This document shows positions 20,100-31,349 of a stretch of DNA of 64,000 nt, piece after piece. Origin of the DNA: Pomphorhynchus laevis (taxonomy: Eukaryota; Acanthocephala; Palaeacanthocephala; Echinorhynchida; Pomphorhynchidae); contig WNNJ02000020.1 in the NCBI GenBank assembly GCA_012934845.2, positions 62,001 to 126,000 of the forward strand, given 5' to 3'. Position 1 is the stretch's first letter; every line of letters starts with the position of its first letter. Under the pieces are notes generated by a model. That model was not told the origin of the DNA and did not search any database. It was given only the letters and a program-made list of their open reading frames with translations. A program made the translations under genes and the position numbers.

Positions 20100-21120
20100 A
20101 ATGTAATCTGTGAAATGTAAATTATATTCTTTAATCCTAAACATGTCTGCAAACTTGTGAACGAATATTGTCACGAACCAGTTGCAATATGATCTAACCA
20201 CAACATCATTCTGTGCCGCCGTTAGTACTTAGTGAATCATCGGAAAGCAGGCATTGAACACTAAAGTTTCACCATGCTGTAATACTTGGATGGTCTATAA
20301 GGAATTAAGCTAGTCGATAAAAAATTGCACGAAACTTTATGCGAATTTATAGACTCATTACCAGTCTGACACTTTTCGATGTCCTAAACATGTGTCTGCA
20401 AACCAGTGTACGAATATCGTCACGAACTATTTGCAACACTACCTAACTACTAATATCATCCTGTGCCGACGTTAGTACTCATTGATACTTCAGGGCACAG
20501 GCACTGAGCACTAACGATCCAACATGCTATTATACTTGGATGGTCTATATAGAATCTAGCAAGTCGTTGAAAAATTGCAAGAAACTTTCCTGCGAATTTA
20601 TAGATTCCTTATACGTCTAACACTTTTCGAAATAGAGTTTAAGAGCAGGTCATTAATCTGTGAAATGTAAGATGTTATATTGCTTTATGCTTTAATCCTA
20701 AACACGTGTCTGCAAACCAGTGTACGAATATCGTCACGTACCAGTTGCAATAAGACCTAACCATAAACATCATCCTGCACCGACGTTAGTACTCAGTTTC
20801 TCTTCATAGCGCAGGTACTAAGCACTTACATTTCAACATGCTGTAATACTTTAATGGTCTATATCGAATTTAGCAAGTCGTTGAAAAATTGCAAGAAACT
20901 TTCCTGCGAATTTATAGACTTTTTACCGGTTTAGCACTTTTTAAAATAAATTTCCAGAGCAGGTCATTAATCTGTAAAATGTAAGGATGTTATACTGTGA
21001 TATGCTTTAATCCCAAACATGTGTCTGCAAACCAGTGTACGAATATCGTCACGTACCAGTTGCAATAAGACCAAACCATAAACATCATCCTTCACCGACG
21101 TTTGTACTCTATGGATCTTA
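20100..21120. repeat. About four tandem copies of a roughly 315-bp repeat
   Basis: Anchor cctaaacatgtgtctgcaaa occurs near 20136 (variant), 20381, 20696 and 21012, spacings of about 245, 315 and 316 bp. Shared parts include acgaatatcgtcacg, gttgcaataagacctaacca, cgacgttagtact, tactt.gatggtctat and aaattgcaagaaactt. No open frame; less AT-rich than surroundings. Unknown satellite or tandemly repeated non-coding locus. Confidence 0.85.
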
Positions 21121-21346
21121 ATATATGCCTTCTTAATGTATCTTCTTAATATGTCTTATTAATATATCCTCTTAATATAAATATGTATGTAAATTTATGC
21201 TAATAAATATTAATTAAATATTTATATTTATTTGTAATTAAATATTACAATTTAATTACAATTTAAATGCTCGCATTGCCACTAATAAGAATTTTTCTTT
21301 ATACAAGACAGATATTTTGTATCTAAGAAATCAGAAGTATATATGG

Positions 21347-21605
21347 TTACAGGATCAGTGCGTGAAGAAAGGACATAGGAAACGACGTGGGTAGTTTATG
21401 TTGACGTGTTTGTATAGAGAGGTTGCGGATTAGTTTGTTGGCACAAAATCCACAGAGGAAGTCTTCTTCATACTTACTGTTGTTGCAGGCGATTGTGGTC
21501 CAGACGCTGCAGTCGTATGTCTGACAATGTACTTGTAGTTGAGCACAGTTGGTGTCGGTCGTATCTGTCTTCGTAGTTGTCTTTGTAGTCTTGCGTTTGG
21601 TCATG
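21347..21605 (-). CDS. Short Cys-rich ORF, PHD-like finger (possible gene fragment)
   Basis: From ATG at 21605 the frame reads MTKRKTTKTTTKTDTTDTNC, then a Cys/His pattern: C..VHC, YDC, W, AC, then YEEDFLCGFC, followed by ANKLIRNLSIQ. The spacing with a conserved Trp before Cys and a final FLCGFC resembles the second half of PHD-type fingers, common in host chromatin proteins and in some retroelement ORF1 proteins. The basic Thr/Lys-rich start fits a nuclear protein. It may be an exon, a retroelement ORF1 piece, or a relic; the call is weak. Confidence 0.35.
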
Positions 21606-21739
21606 ATAATCTGGAAAATTTGTCCTTTAATTCTGTTTGCGAGCAAAGTGAGCGGAAAATCAGGAAAATATGGAAAATCTTTTTTTAAGCACAACATTGA
21701 CTCAACATTTCAGGTAAGTCTAATAATACGGAGGAAATA

Positions 21740-23600
21740 ATATTTTGTATCTACTAAGAATTATCCGAGCAATCGACCAAACTCTAGTACAACTATTGGC
21801 TGTACATTTGCTTTGTGATATCCGTATGAAATATGTATGGCGCTTGGCGCAAGAAATCGCGGTATTGTATTGAGCGGCATTTTATCTAAATACAGAATGA
21901 TTAGGTCATCCTCATATAGTACAGAATTCATTCTAGAAGACGATTGACTCAACATCTCAGGTAAGTCTTATAATGTGAAGGAAATAATTTGACCAATTCG
22001 ATCTTATTGTAGGACTCCCTTTTTCATAACGAATGTTCCAGAAAATTTTAGATTATGAAAAATTCGCAACGTACTAGGATGTAACGTTGACATTTATAAG
22101 TTCAAAGGCCGACCTGCAAATCTTGCTTTACATTGTAAGTTCATCAAATAAGCTGTTGCGATTTACTAAGTCAAGGACCTTCTCAAAATAGAGATGTCAT
22201 ATGTTGAACTATTACTTCTAAAGTTATTAATGCATTTTACCGTACCATCCTAATTTCCGCAATAGATTATCGAATTTTGTGAAAGTCGAATTGTTTGAAA
22301 GAAGGACTATTGTGTTGATATCGCACTAAACGATGAGTAGTTAAATGCTAAGTAGTTATTGCTACTTAGAATATAAATAATGCCAAGTAGAATTTCTGTA
22401 TATCGGTTGTTGTTGCAAATTTTAACAAAAGATTAGGTAAGTCGAAGGTAAACTATCAAAGGTACGCCATCTCAGGTATGTGCCTGAATGGACACACAAC
22501 ATACCCGACTAAATGTTGATATTTACAAATTCAAGTAGCGACTTTAAGTAACGTTCATTTGTTGGCTTATTCTGAGCAAATCACAAAAGACCTAAGTGCA
22601 TCGTGATTGCAAGTTTGAGAGTTTTAGCCTTAACTCAAATCTGCCGATATTTGTAAATCACAACGATCTGACCTGATCCAATGTCACTTTTGCCGTAATT
22701 CATGCTAATCGTTTCTGTGTGTATTTTGGGATTTACTGTTCTTAGTTTTTCTATTCAGGAGAATAAAAGGTTTAAGTTTAAAGTTATCAATTTTTTAAAT
22801 TATTTTATTTATTCCTGGCCTAGAGACATTAAAGATAATACATAATATACGAAACGGGCACGTATCATACGCTTTATTGAATAATGCAGTATTGGGCCAT
22901 GCAAGCTGGTACACGAAATTCGTAATAGGGATTTCAACATTATTTTATATAGATGTCATAGCGTTTAACTTTTGTAATAGATGCTGGATTTGATGGATTT
23001 GTCTGAATAAATATTATTAGTAATTATTAAATAAAAATAGGTATGTCCCTATTTTTATTAGAGTTATTAAAATTTATCAAAATTCATAACTTTTCCGTTA
23101 GCGTTTAAACATTTTAAAAATTATTATTAATATGGAATACCTGAATGTTTTGCGTTTATTTTTACATTTTCGTGATTTATACGTTGAAGGAGACATCTAG
23201 AGATTGCGATTAAATAAACTTTATAATTGAAAGTAATCATACTGTAATCTGAACAACGATGTTTGCCCAGCTGATAGCAAATAATAGAAACAAGATGACT
23301 TAATGATCGTCCTTGCATTGCTTAGAATACTCACATCTTAAAGATTAAGATATACTTTTAAATTTATTTCTAGTATAAAATATGCAGCTTAAGCAAATTG
23401 ATCTTATGTATACGACTTGACTTTTTAACATGCGAGAGATTTGTTTTAAAAGCAAGCAAAAATAATATCATCGCTGCAATAGCTATTAGCTATTAGTTTT
23501 ACGATATCGAAATGCAATTTTGCTATATTAAATGACTGTTGTATAACAAATATATTATAACATATTATATATTAAAAAATATGTAATATACCTAGTATCA
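21740..23600. other. Intergenic stretch with local duplications
   Basis: No gene recognised. Two related segments about 245 bp apart (around 21700 and 21945) share ttgactcaacat.tcaggtaa and ggaaataat, a decayed tandem duplication. The rest is AT-rich without clear elements. Confidence 0.5.
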
Positions 23601-23629
23601 AGTTAAAATTTAAGATTGAAATTTAAAAT

Positions 23630-23795
23630 AAAAGACAATTTTTATGAATTGACTAATAAATAACAGACGTTGTATCATAATAAGGATTAGAGGTCATCAG
23701 GAGTAACTGCTATGCTATCAGGTTTCGGCCCCTAATTCATCTACCCAACATAGCAGCGGGGCTAAATACGTGTAATTCCTACTTTTAAATAATAA
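23630..23795 (-). mobile_element. Naiad-type Penelope-like 3' end fragment
   Basis: Reverse complement of the terminal region at 10720-10880 and 44940-45090: aaattgactaataaataac in one strand, the phrase ggattagaggtcatcaggag, and the stem ctgctatg around GGTTTCGGCCCC. Only the terminal repeat is left. Confidence 0.75.
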
Positions 23796-23803
23796 TATAT
23801 AAT

Positions 23804-23831
23804 ATACCTGGTATTTATAAATACCAGGTAT
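23804..23831. repeat. 28-bp perfect palindrome
   Basis: atacctggtattta followed at once by its reverse complement. Next to the Naiad-type 3' end; may be a cruciform-prone spot or an insertion scar. Confidence 0.85.
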
Positions 23832-23989
23832 TTATAAATTTTGACTAATTTGTGATCATCTATTTAATAATAATTAAAGTTGATTGTGAGAATATATAAT
23901 TAATTTAATCAAGGTAATAATAAAATTTTCACGATACCGAGATGCAACTTTGTTATATTAAATGACTGTTAAAGAATAAATACATTATA

Positions 23990-26900
23990 ACATATATATA
24001 AAATCAATTTCGTAAAATGTAAAGCTGTCTCAGGCTCGTGTGGTGCCGAGTCGTAGCCACGAAATGCGCATAAGCCGGGATCGTCCATGCACTCCCTTAT
24101 GCAAGCAGCGTTGCCTCGCTGAATAGCGGCGCTTATATTCTGCTTCAAGAAATACGGTGCAAGTGCATCACCGGAAACCCCCGCAAGACGGCTTCCGAGT
24201 TCCTGCAGAAAATCAAGAGAATTAAAACCCACGGCCCCCATATTCTCTATTGCTCTTGGGGTGAACAGATGTTGGTGAGGGTCCAGATCGACGTACTTTT
24301 GATATTTATGAGTTTCGACTTCCTTTGCGACCAATCCAGCCCCCATATACCGCCAAGTGTCGCTACTCTGTGCCATAGTGTTTGGGAACGTAAAGTCCCA
24401 GGCCTGATACTACCTTATTTTTCAAGCGACGAGGGTCCCGCCGTTTGAGCGTTTGCCATGTGACCTGGACATACCCATATGCTCTAGACGCGATGGTACA
24501 TCGGCAGTCATAAGTGCTATTCGAATGATATCGTTGACCTCTGCGTGACGAGCGTGCCGGCTCAAAGAGTAGCCGTAGTCTAGGCCATGAGAAGCAGATC
24601 TATCGCACATGACGCCGCACCTACACTTGAACGGTCAACAGAAATCGACGCCGAGTCTCAAAGCAACCGCCGCAATAATTGAGTAATCGTCCAACCTTGT
24701 TCCCATTGTGGATATCGGCAGGGCCTGTAAAAAGTCGCCGGAGTGCTTGGCAGCAACGGCCAGCAACCGAGCTCTTGACTTCACGGTTGATGCCCCCTCT
24801 AGCAAAGACCGGAAACCTTTCGTAGATACTGGCCTAGACCACTGTCTTTAAGACTTTAATTTCAGTGGCAGATCAGGACCATATAAGGAAGATCATTCCG
24901 AAACTGCCGCTTGTAGTGATTGTCATAAAAACCACTGATGATGTTCAGTTCCGAACCGATAATCCTGTTAACCGAATCATTTAAGGCTGCTGATGATACA
25001 CAGTAGGCTGGAATCGCGACGTCCTTGGCTTTAGTAAAACCGAGGCCATTGATGTCGACTGAGAGTGAAGCCTGACGCCAAGCTTTATCGCTCAAAACGA
25101 GATTTAGTATCTTCGACAGATAATCCTTCAGCTCATTGTCGTAAGATGCGATAATGGGCCTACGAAAAAAAACGGAGAAGTGAGGAGTAAGTATTGTAAT
25201 CTGGGCAAAGTTACAGATAATCCTTCAGCTCATTGTCGTAAGATGCGATAATGGGGCTACGAAAAAACGGAGAAGTGAGGAGTAAGTATTGTAATCTGGA
25301 CAAAGTTACTGATCGAGTCAGTAAGAATATTGCATCGTGGTTCCCCAGCCCACTCACTCGATTACTAGCAAGTTTCAACTGCAGAACGCCTTTTCTAGAG
25401 AGGAATCGAAAGACTTGTCAGAACCGATAGGTGCTGACAAGTAGTTCTGCATCACAGGCTCTAACTACTTTCGCTGATGGTAGGGCAGACAGATCCTTCT
25501 GGACAGCACGCCAGTCGTTAATGATTCTCTCACACTTAGATATATTAAGAGATATACCCATTGAGGTTCCCATCTCCTCGATCATCTTGATATCCCGCAT
25601 CACCGAGTCCACAATACTGCCGATTGAGCAATCGTATAAATACCACATGTTTAAAACATATGAACAACGAATAGCCACGGGATTCACAGTAAAGCTGAAT
25701 AGGAGTAGACCCAGCGGATCTCCTCTACCGAATCTACAAAGTCGTCTCCGAAGAAAAGTAGGCTCAGATGGCCGTAGCAGGCGTAAACGAACGGGTGCAA
25801 TGCATGGATTTTCTCGCGAACGTTTTTTAGCATGATATCGTGACTGAGACTATTAAATGAATTAGTGAAGTCCAACTTGACGAAAACATTATTGGAGCTT
25901 AAGTGGTGCTGTACAAAAAGTCTTCCTGTGTGAACGGCAGCCTCCGTCCGATTTGGACATTGTCTCAGAGTTGGGCATAACGAATTGTTCGTCGCTGCAC
26001 CAGAGCCGAACAACACCCCGAACATCACCATCTTCAATTGTTTCAAAAACTCTTTTGCAGAGATTATTGGCAGGCCAACTTTTGGCAGACTTGTCTGAGC
26101 GACGCTTTGAGTTCTGTTTCTTTCCCTTAAGTACGCTTTGGAGTGCAAGGAGAATGTTAGGATGGAACACTGAAGCCTATTTTATTTTACTCACCAACGA
26201 GCAATGTCCTGTTGCGTTTTTGCCAGATGAATCATTTGGAAGACGATGTACCGACATGGCGAATGCTAGTAAGGCAAACCAGGCGTCTACCGCTGAAGGA
26301 TCTGAGACAACTAATATTAACGAGCGAGGGAGCTGTTTTCAGCTGGCCTAGCCGCACGCGAGATTCTTCGAATCATTCGAAAATTACTCTTTAACGTTTT
26401 GAGGCGGCATCGTTGTGATCGGCACAGTTGACCGACCCAATCCCGGTATAAGACGGACCCGCGGTCGGAACATTGCATAATGATAATTGACCGGAGCCAG
26501 CGCAACCGTGTATTATGCAATGTTTTTGAACTAGACCGATAGAAGTACGCGATAATGTCAGGTGGCAAACATTGCATTCTTCTCGCTTGAGGGGTGGTCG
26601 CTGCATACTTGGTAAACTTGAAACAGTTGAGCTGCTATCAATATTCCGCAGGATAGCATCATCAACTTTAGTATTTTCTTCACATACACGAGTGTCCCTG
26701 ACAGACTCGCCAGCATTATCAGGGTAGTTGGCGTCCGCTTAGTCACAGATAGGTGCCATATCGATCCCAACATACGCTTCTGAGAGGGCGTCCGCTTAGT
26801 CATAGATAGGTGTCACATCGCTCCCAACATACGTTTCTGTTCGAGCAAGGAGCGTATTTGACGAGTGTTTGTCCCAGAATGATGAATAATGCGTCGACCT
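23990..26900 (-). pseudogene. Decayed R2-like non-LTR retrotransposon (RT plus restriction-like endonuclease)
   Basis: Minus-strand pieces in several frames line up in element order. Upstream: CCHH-like CNVCHLTLSRTS (about 26590). Then IEDGDVRGVVRLWCSD (26.03 kb), RT motif A VKLDFTNSFNSL (about 25.86 kb), motif C region where the catalytic YxDD is YLYD (25.64 kb), and GISLNISKCE. Thumb-distal GLGFTKAKDVAIPAYCVSSA (25.0 kb), then a Cys/His knuckle (CRCGVMC..SHGLDYG, last Cys replaced by Tyr; 24.6 kb), RHARH, KRSNGGTL in place of the RPDG endonuclease core, and FTPRAIENMG..LQELGSRLAGVSG (24.2 kb). Element type: RT families with a C-terminal PD-(D/E)XK-like nuclease, spread in corals, molluscs and arthropods. 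Many stops, frameshifts and catalytic changes: inactive. It is less AT-rich than surroundings. Confidence 0.85.
25119..25312. repeat. Tandem duplication of about 97 bp inside the R2-like pseudogene
   Basis: agataatccttcagctcatt to gcaaagttac at 25119-25214 is repeated directly at 25215-25312 with few differences (length of an A run, one G/A). A recent tandem duplication in a dead element. A similar 65-bp doubling (cgtccgcttagtca.agatag) lies at about 26730-26840. Confidence 0.85.
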
Positions 26901-27057
26901 CGCTTCATACTTTTGATGCGAACGAAGCGTTATATGTTGTAATTATCTCGCCTACCAACTGATTTGTTTACAATTCGTATCGGTTGTTGTTCGCTGGTTT
27001 GTTCGATTTTAAAGCTCGACGAATTTTAAGTATTTTTTAAGCAAGACAACTTTAACA

Positions 27058-27146
27058 TGGAATGTTTGGTCAATTGAAATGTTTCGTCAATTGAAATGTT
27101 TGGTCAATTGGAATGTTTGGTCAATTGGAATGTTTCGTCAATTGTA
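27058..27146. repeat. 17-bp tandem repeat, five copies
   Basis: Five copies of aatgtttggtcaattga with G/C and A/G variants. Located between the R2-like pseudogene and the inverted duplication. Confidence 0.9.
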
Positions 27147-27300
27147 AATCTATTGAATTGTAAATATTGTCCGTTTGTATGTTATTTACTGTGTGTTATT
27201 TATCTTGTAAGATAAAAGAATTTACATGACAAAAAATTTAAGATGACAAAAGAATTTTCTAACCAGTGATTATTTATTAAATTGTAATCATTAAATTTTT

Positions 27301-28915
27301 ATAATTAATTTTAACATATAATTTGTTATAATCAAAATTATAAATTTTGAATAAATTTTGAGAGTAAAAAAACTTATTTAATAAAATCAATAAAAAAATT
27401 TCGCGATATCGAATGATATCGTGAAATGTTTTAAATTATTAAATGACTGTTATATAAATATAGTAGAAAAATCAATTAATATGAGAAACAATATAAATAA
27501 TATATAAATATAATAAATATATTATATCATGTTATATATTAATATAATATATTATATTAATATCTAATATTTATATATTTCCCTTATATATAATATAAGT
27601 AATTTAATTATATTTAATAAAGTAATTAAAATTTCAAACTTTAATAATAAAATTCAACTATAAATTATTAATATAATATGTTCTTATTGAATTATCGTTT
27701 ATAAGTAATCGTAAATAATTAAATTTGAAATATTGAAAAAATTTGTAATAATAGAAATTGTGAAATTTTATTAATTAGTAATAATTAATTTTATATTAAT
27801 CAAAGTTGATTAAGAGAGTATAAGATTAATTTAATGATAATAAAATATTGAGGTTTTACAAATTTTATTGTCCAAATTTTTTTTAATTTGGACAACAAAG
27901 AGGAAAACCCTCAAATTGTGCAGATTTGTATATATACAAATCTGCCCAATAATATATAAGAAGACAAATTCTTTTAAATAATTTTTTACAACGTTTCGGT
28001 CATGCACAGTGACCCTTTTCAATTAGTAGTTTACTAACCTGAAACAGTATATTAAATATGTTCAAACATGCTTGAAATTATTAAATTAAACTGACTGGTA
28101 GATACTAACTGACTAAGTTAAGACAATATTTTTAACTGCAGTATCTCTATAAAATAAAAGTACTCACTTCGAGACCAACAGCGTTGATCAGATCCTGCAA
28201 TGTTTGGAAATTATCAGGTTGATTTATTATTGGATCATTATTGTTGTTCATGCTATCCATATGTGAATTGCTATCCAAAATATTCATCATAGCAGCATTA
28301 TCTTTCGGCGCTATTCCTCTAAGCGGATGCATTGCCTGGTTCTGCAGGTGACGGATATGTTGAGCAGCAGGCCATGCCGCTGGATATGCATAGCGCATCG
28401 TTGGATGCGGTGGTAGTGGCATGGCTGTCGTACTTATCCAATTACCCATAGGTTCATTGACATAACTGGCTTTAGCAATGCCATGATAACTATGTGGATG
28501 AGCTGCGGCTAGTCTCATTCGAGGCTGTGGTGGAACTGCCATCATTTGCTTTCCTCCCACTGATGTCAAGTGATTACCAGCTGTGGATGGTATTCGCTGA
28601 GCACACGAAAACATGGCCGCTGACGACTGTGGCATAGGTAATTGTGGCGGTGGCGGTGGTTGTATTCGCATGATATCCTGTGTACATAAACGTTGATTAA
28701 ACGTCAAATGCGGATGCATTATTGGTGGTGGAGGCGGATGTCGCCCATGTGCTGGCCACTGATTTGTATTGAATTGTGGTGATGATTTGTCTTGATTGTA
28801 TCTACTACTATCAACAGGGCCTTTGCTGTCGCAAATTGGTTGTTGCTGCGGTACCATAGGCTGTGGATGTGATGGGTGTGGTGGTAATGTTGGACCACCG
28901 TTAACAACATGAAAA
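27301..28915 (-). pseudogene. Inverted copy of ZC3H4-like exon 7 and intron (right arm of inverted duplication)
   Basis: 1615 bp, the reverse complement of 12670-14305. The exon part (28168-28915) keeps the same open frame (MVPQQQPICDSKG through DLINAVGLE), with the same donor gtgagt, and I saw no amino-acid change. The first 219 bp of exon 7, its acceptor and all other exons are missing, so it is a partial gene copy in opposite orientation 13 kb downstream. The near identity of even intron sequence means the duplication is recent, or is an assembly effect. Confidence 0.92.
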
Positions 28916-29141
28916 TGTTGTTAACGTGGAAATGTTGTTGCTATCCATATGTGAATTGCTATCCAAAATATTATATATATTTAAATATATATAATATTAT
29001 ATATTATTATATATTATTATATATTTAAATTCTTTTAAATAATTTTTTACAACGTTTCGGTCATGCACAGTGACCCTTTTCAAGTTAGTAGTTTACTAAC
29101 CTGAACCATATATTAAATATGTTCAAACATGCTTGAAATTA
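28916..29141. repeat. Patchwork of short re-copied segments at the edge of the inverted copy
   Basis: After the arm ends, 28935-28970 repeats a segment of the arm (gctatccatatgtgaattgc, also at 28253), followed by an AT palindromic stretch, and 29027-29141 repeats 27966-28082 (the Penelope-like 3' end) with a few changes. The chain of short copies in the same orientation looks like template switching. Confidence 0.8.
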
Positions 29142-29244
29142 TAAAAAATTTAATTTATATGTTTATATTTAATTTTTATATCTGATCATTTAAAAAAATG
29201 ATCAGTTATAAAAGTTTGAGTTATAAAAGTTAAGTTTGATCAGT

Positions 29245-30120
29245 TAAACTAAACGATTGTTTTAGAAAACTAAAAGATAATTTTAGTCTGACGACTAAAA
29301 GATAATTTTAGTCTGACGACTAAACGATAATTTTAAGCTGACGACTAAACTATAATTTTAATTATACAAATAAACGATAGTTTTAGACGACTAAACGATT
29401 GTTTTAGAAGACTAAAAGATAATTTTAGTCTGACGACTAAACGATAATTTTAAGCTGACGAGTAAACGATAATTTTAAGCTGACGAGTAAACGATAATTT
29501 TAATCTGACGACTAAACGATAATTTTAATCTGACGACTAAACGATAATTTTAATCTAACGACTAAACGATAATTTTAATCTGACGACTAAACGATAATTT
29601 TAATCTGACGACTAAACGATAATTTTAAGCTGACGACTAAGCGATAATTTTAATCTGACGACTAAACGAAAATTTTAATTAGACGACTAAACGATAATTT
29701 TAAGCTGACGACTAAATGATAATTTTAAGTTGACGACTAAACGATAATTTTAAGCTGACGACTAAACGATAATTTTAAGCTGACGAGTAAACGATAATTT
29801 TAATCTGACGACTAAACGATAATTTTAATCTGACGACTAAACGATAATTTTAAGCTGACGACTAAGCGATAATTTTAAGCTGAGGACTAAATGATAATTT
29901 TAAGTTGACGACTAAACGATAATTTTAAGCTGACGACTAAACGATAATTTTAACCTAACGACTAAACGATAATTTTAATCTGACGACTAAACGAAAATTT
30001 TTATTAGACGACTAAACGATAATTTTAAGCTGACGACTTAGCGATAATTTTAATCTGACGACTAAACGATAATTTTAATCTGACGACTAAACGATAATTT
30101 TAATCAAACGATAATTTTAA
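29245..30120. repeat. 25-bp minisatellite, about 34 copies
   Basis: Unit acgataattttaatctgacg plus actaa. Variants have agtctg, agctg or attag in the middle. The first units keep a perfect inverted repeat tttagtc-tgac-gactaaa, so each early unit can form a 7-bp hairpin; later units with aatctg or aagctg lose part of the pairing. Confidence 0.95.
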
Positions 30121-30268
30121 TAATGCGATACGCTTTTTTGCATCTTATCGTGTAATCTATAAATATTTATTAAAATTTCGATACTCAAATATTTGTTTCA
30201 AAAAATATTTGGTTGATATTGCCATTCTTTAAATCGCAAGCACAATCAAAATAAACAAATATTAAGTT

Positions 30269-30754
30269 ATGCGTTCAAAAATTGAAAACGTTATTCGAAG
30301 ACGGAACATCCAGCGTTCAATGACAGCAATTGATAGAAATTTAAAAGAAGAAAGTTTAAATAATTCAGAGCTCTTAGAGCGAAGGCGATACAATCGAAGC
30401 AACGGAGAGCAGTCAAAATTTATTCAGGGAAGACGCTTTTCGTCATTTGCGCCATTGCACAGACCAAAATTGAATATTAATAGGAATAATAACGGAAGCA
30501 ATGCTAGTTTTATGTCATTGAAGAAAAACGACATTAAGCTGGATAAAGCGATCAGCAGTGAATTCAAAGGTATAAAACGTAAACAAGATATTTCTTATTT
30601 TATAAAATGCTCAAACATGCCTATGTTGATGCAACAACATGCACTTTGCTTGGCCAAGAAATTGTACGCCGATCAAAAAAGCAGACGATTATTTGCAGCA
30701 ATTCTCAAGACGGAATTTGAATCCTACTACGGAACAGTGGGTGTTTGCATTTAA
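30269..30754 (+). CDS. Hypothetical basic protein ORF, 161 aa
   Basis: ATG at 30269 to TAA at 30754. Composition is more balanced than surroundings. N-terminal part is Arg/Asn/Ser-rich (RSKIENVIRRRNIQRS, ERRRYNRSNG), the C-terminal part looks folded: DISYFIKCSNMPMLMQQHAL, ADQKSRRLFAAILKTEFESY. I do not recognise a family. The frame may instead be an exon, since a GT lies near its end. It follows the minisatellite directly, 149 bp away. Confidence 0.4.
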   Translation: MRSKIENVIRRRNIQRSMTAIDRNLKEESLNNSELLERRRYNRSNGEQSKFIQGRRFSSFAPLHRPKLNINRNNNGSNASFMSLKKNDIKLDKAISSEFKGIKRKQDISYFIKCSNMPMLMQQHALCLAKKLYADQKSRRLFAAILKTEFESYYGTVGVCI

Positions 30755-30799
30755 TTAATAATAAATGCAAGTATATTTACATTTATATACTTGAATTTA

Positions 30800-31345
30800 A
30801 TAATATATTTGATATAATAATAAAGATCTAAACTAGTCAGTATAGATAAGATTTAATTTGTAGATAAGATTTTATAAAACTTTGAGACTTTATAGATAAG
30901 ATTAAATAACATATTTGATATATATATATCGTTGAGAATTGCTTTCGGGTCAAAAGTAACTTTTTTATTGCGAACCATCCCCGAGAATACAAGAACTTTA
31001 TTTATTTGATATTTCGACTGTCCTTAGCAGTCCTTTTGAAGAGGACTGCTAAGTACAGTCCTTTTAAAATGGACTGCTAAGTACAGTCGAAATATCAAAT
31101 AAATAAAGTTCTTTTTGTATAATCGGGGATGGTTCGCAATAAAAAAGATATTAGATATAATAATTAGGATCCTAACTAGTCAGTATAGATTAGATTTAAT
31201 TTGTAGATAATATTTTATAAAACTTTGAGACTTTATAAAAAAGATTAAATAATATATTTGATATAATAATTAAGACCCTAATTAGTCAGTATAGATAAGA
31301 TTTAATTTGTAGATAAGATTTTATAAAACTTTAAGACTTTATTTA
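30800..31345. repeat. Three copies of a roughly 110-bp AT-rich repeat split by a palindrome
   Basis: tagtcagtatagataagatt, atttgtagataagattttat and aaaactttgagacttta occur three times (about 30830, 31175 and 31285). Copies 2 and 3 are adjacent (period about 108 bp); between copies 1 and 2 sits the palindrome at 30961-31146. Confidence 0.8.
30961..31146. repeat. Inverted pair of Penelope-like terminal motifs
   Basis: Arms begin and end with ttttttattgcgaaccatcc and its complement. The right half holds TTGAAGA, G, hairpin GACTG..CAGTC, GAAATATC (interrupted by an internal re-copy ggactgctaagtacagtc), the left half its complement. Same architecture as the palindromes at 15435 and 47096 but with different sequence, so a different family. 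Confidence 0.75.
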
Positions 31346-31349
31346 CCAA

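Noticed and set aside
27831-28022. 63-codon ORF on the minus strand
   Set aside because: Lies in the duplicated intron and Penelope-like end piece; the reading frame has no family signature.
28147-28857. A separate 236-codon gene on the minus strand
   Set aside because: It is the inverted duplicate of exon 7 of the ZC3H4-like gene, with intron attached and no other exons.
29245-30120. CRISPR-like array
   Set aside because: The 25-bp units are head-to-tail with no unique spacers, and the surroundings are animal DNA.
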